From Synechococcales cyanobacterium GL140_1_metabat_312 (lineage in GTDB: Bacteria > Cyanobacteriota > Cyanobacteriia > Leptolyngbyales > Leptolyngbyaceae): DNA of 64,000 nt. This document shows, piece by piece, positions 63,386 through 64,000 of this stretch. Position numbers and translations under genes: made by a program. The first letter of the stretch is position 1, and every line of letters starts with the position of its first letter. Under the pieces are notes generated by a model. The model made no database searches and was not told where the DNA came from. It saw only the letters and a program-made list of their open reading frames with translations. Location: the NCBI GenBank assembly GCA_025351345.1, contig JANXWB010000017.1:1-64000 (forward strand), in the 5' to 3' direction.

Positions 63386-64000
63386 GTGGAACAGGCAGCA
63401 GAACTTAGTCCAGACCCGACAGTAGTGACAGTAGGATTCGCCGCAGAACTCGAAACCGCGATCGCTGCATCCAATTGGGGTGAGGTTTGTAAATTGGCCG
63501 AACGATCGTTCTTTGCTGATCAATCCGTTGATCAATCCGCCAATCAATCCGCCGATCAATTGGTTGATCAACCTAGCAGCCAAACTCCCGATCGTACCGA
63601 TGCGATGCAGATGGAGACGCAGGTTTTAGATGGATTGCTGCAAGCCTTGGAATGGGGGGATTTTCAGGTGCGGTGGGACGTGTCTAAGCTCTTGCCAAAG
63701 TTGGGGAATACTGCGATCGCGCCGCTCCTAAATCGTTTAAATGACACACTAAATGACCCAACAGATTCAGACGAAGAGGTGCAATGGTTTATCGTCCGAA
63801 CTCTCGGGGCTTGGGAAGACGATGGGGTGATGGTGGCGCTGTTGGAAGTGCTGCGGTCAGGAAATCCTGACGTGCAATCCATGGCGGCGACGGTGTTGGC
63901 TCAGTATGGCGATCGCAGTTTGACCGTATTAAAATCCATGCTACAGACTGAATTAGAGACCGCATCTTGGTCCTTGTGGGCTGTACGTATTTTGGCAAAT
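63386..64000 (+). CDS. HEAT-repeat protein, cut by the window end
   Basis: From a GTG at 63386, preceded by AGGGAGAA, the frame runs off the right edge with about 205 codons. Helical HEAT-like repeats are visible in LLQALEWGDFQVRWDVSKLL, VQWFIVRTLGAWEDDGVMVA and VQSMAATVLAQYGDRS. HEAT-repeat proteins in cyanobacteria include phycobilin lyases and scaffolds; the type cannot be decided from this part. A 12-bp minisatellite near residue 45-62 encodes DQSVDQSANQSADQ. Confidence 0.75.
   Translation, partial: MEQAAELSPDPTVVTVGFAAELETAIAASNWGEVCKLAERSFFADQSVDQSANQSADQLVDQPSSQTPDRTDAMQMETQVLDGLLQALEWGDFQVRWDVSKLLPKLGNTAIAPLLNRLNDTLNDPTDSDEEVQWFIVRTLGAWEDDGVMVALLEVLRSGNPDVQSMAATVLAQYGDRSLTVLKSMLQTELETASWSLWAVRILAN
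63518..63573 (+). repeat. 12-bp minisatellite inside the HEAT-repeat gene
   Basis: About four and a half copies of GATCAATCCGNN run in tandem and encode a DQSx repeat. Units differ at two or three bases. The reading frame is preserved because the period is 12. Confidence 0.8.

Noticed and set aside
1-64000. CRISPR arrays, rRNA, tRNA or tmRNA genes
   Set aside because: Reading both strands showed no spaced direct-repeat array and no region with the needed RNA signatures.

Overview
The window is cyanobacterial chromosome. It carries genes confined to or typical of oxygenic phototrophs: orange carotenoid protein and its recovery protein, Ycf3, PsbV, PsbV2, plastocyanin, cytochrome c6, a PlmA-type GntR regulator, DUF3120, DUF4330 and DUF1997 proteins, and a ferredoxin-dependent nitrite reductase. 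The HIP1 octamer GCGATCGC and its CGATCG core occur throughout. Nitrite reductase fused to a ferredoxin domain, an NrtP-type nitrate permease and a psbV-psbV2-petJ cluster suggest a filamentous Leptolyngbya/Plectonema-like lineage. That placement is inference; no rRNA or tRNA gene was found here.

Layout. 1-2.7 kb: tail of an IS256-type transposase, then the photoprotection cluster ocp-crtW-frp. 2.9-10 kb: recN, a TPR protein with a truncated glycosyltransferase end, a transposase/nuclease remnant and a large GH15/phosphorylase-kinase-like protein. 10-16 kb: DUF3120, uppP, a frameshifted HPP transporter gene, a secreted glycosidase-like protein, ycf3 and a membrane C39 peptidase-like protein. 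16-20 kb: peroxiredoxin-glutaredoxin fusion, tandem histidine phosphatase and a dihydroorotase homologue lacking its metal-binding His-x-His. 20-25 kb: a histidine kinase coupled to two polysaccharide glycosyltransferases through a chain of tiny overlapping ORFs, with a divergent NarL-type regulator. 25-29 kb: ftsQ, ftsZ, moeA. 29-34 kb: rpmG, rpsR, an RNase R/II-type gene, an FHA protein and a DAO-family oxidase. 34-41 kb: rodZ, a pseudouridine synthase, the lipid genes fabD-plsC and accD. 41-44 kb: psbV, psbV2, petE, petJ. 44-51 kb: SDR, YiiX-like, Hsp70-like, second crtW, hydrolase, TIGR01777 and polyprenol-kinase-like genes. 52-55 kb: rfbB-rfbA-rfbC. 55-59 kb: plmA, HAD phosphatase, DUF4330, rlmD. 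59-64 kb: nirA-nrtP (nitrate assimilation), a Rieske lipoprotein and the start of a HEAT-repeat protein.

How the genes fit together. The ketolases can make the ketocarotenoid that OCP binds, and FRP reverses OCP quenching. The 41-44 kb cluster supplies a photosystem II extrinsic cytochrome, a His/Cys-ligated paralogue and both alternative lumenal electron carriers. nirA and nrtP share a transcription direction and have a good NtcA-type promoter match. The frameshifted HPP gene belongs to a family linked to nitrite transport, so it may be a lost part of the same pathway. Surface polysaccharide functions recur (WecG/GT2 operon, rfb genes, uppP).

Most unusual signals: the self-overlapping mini-ORF chain between the kinase and GT2 genes; the psbV2 gene lacking a usable standard start codon upstream of its signal peptide; petE inserted between psbV2 and petJ; a pair of 90-bp intergenic palindromic repeats; and a TCAA microsatellite at the nrtP start.
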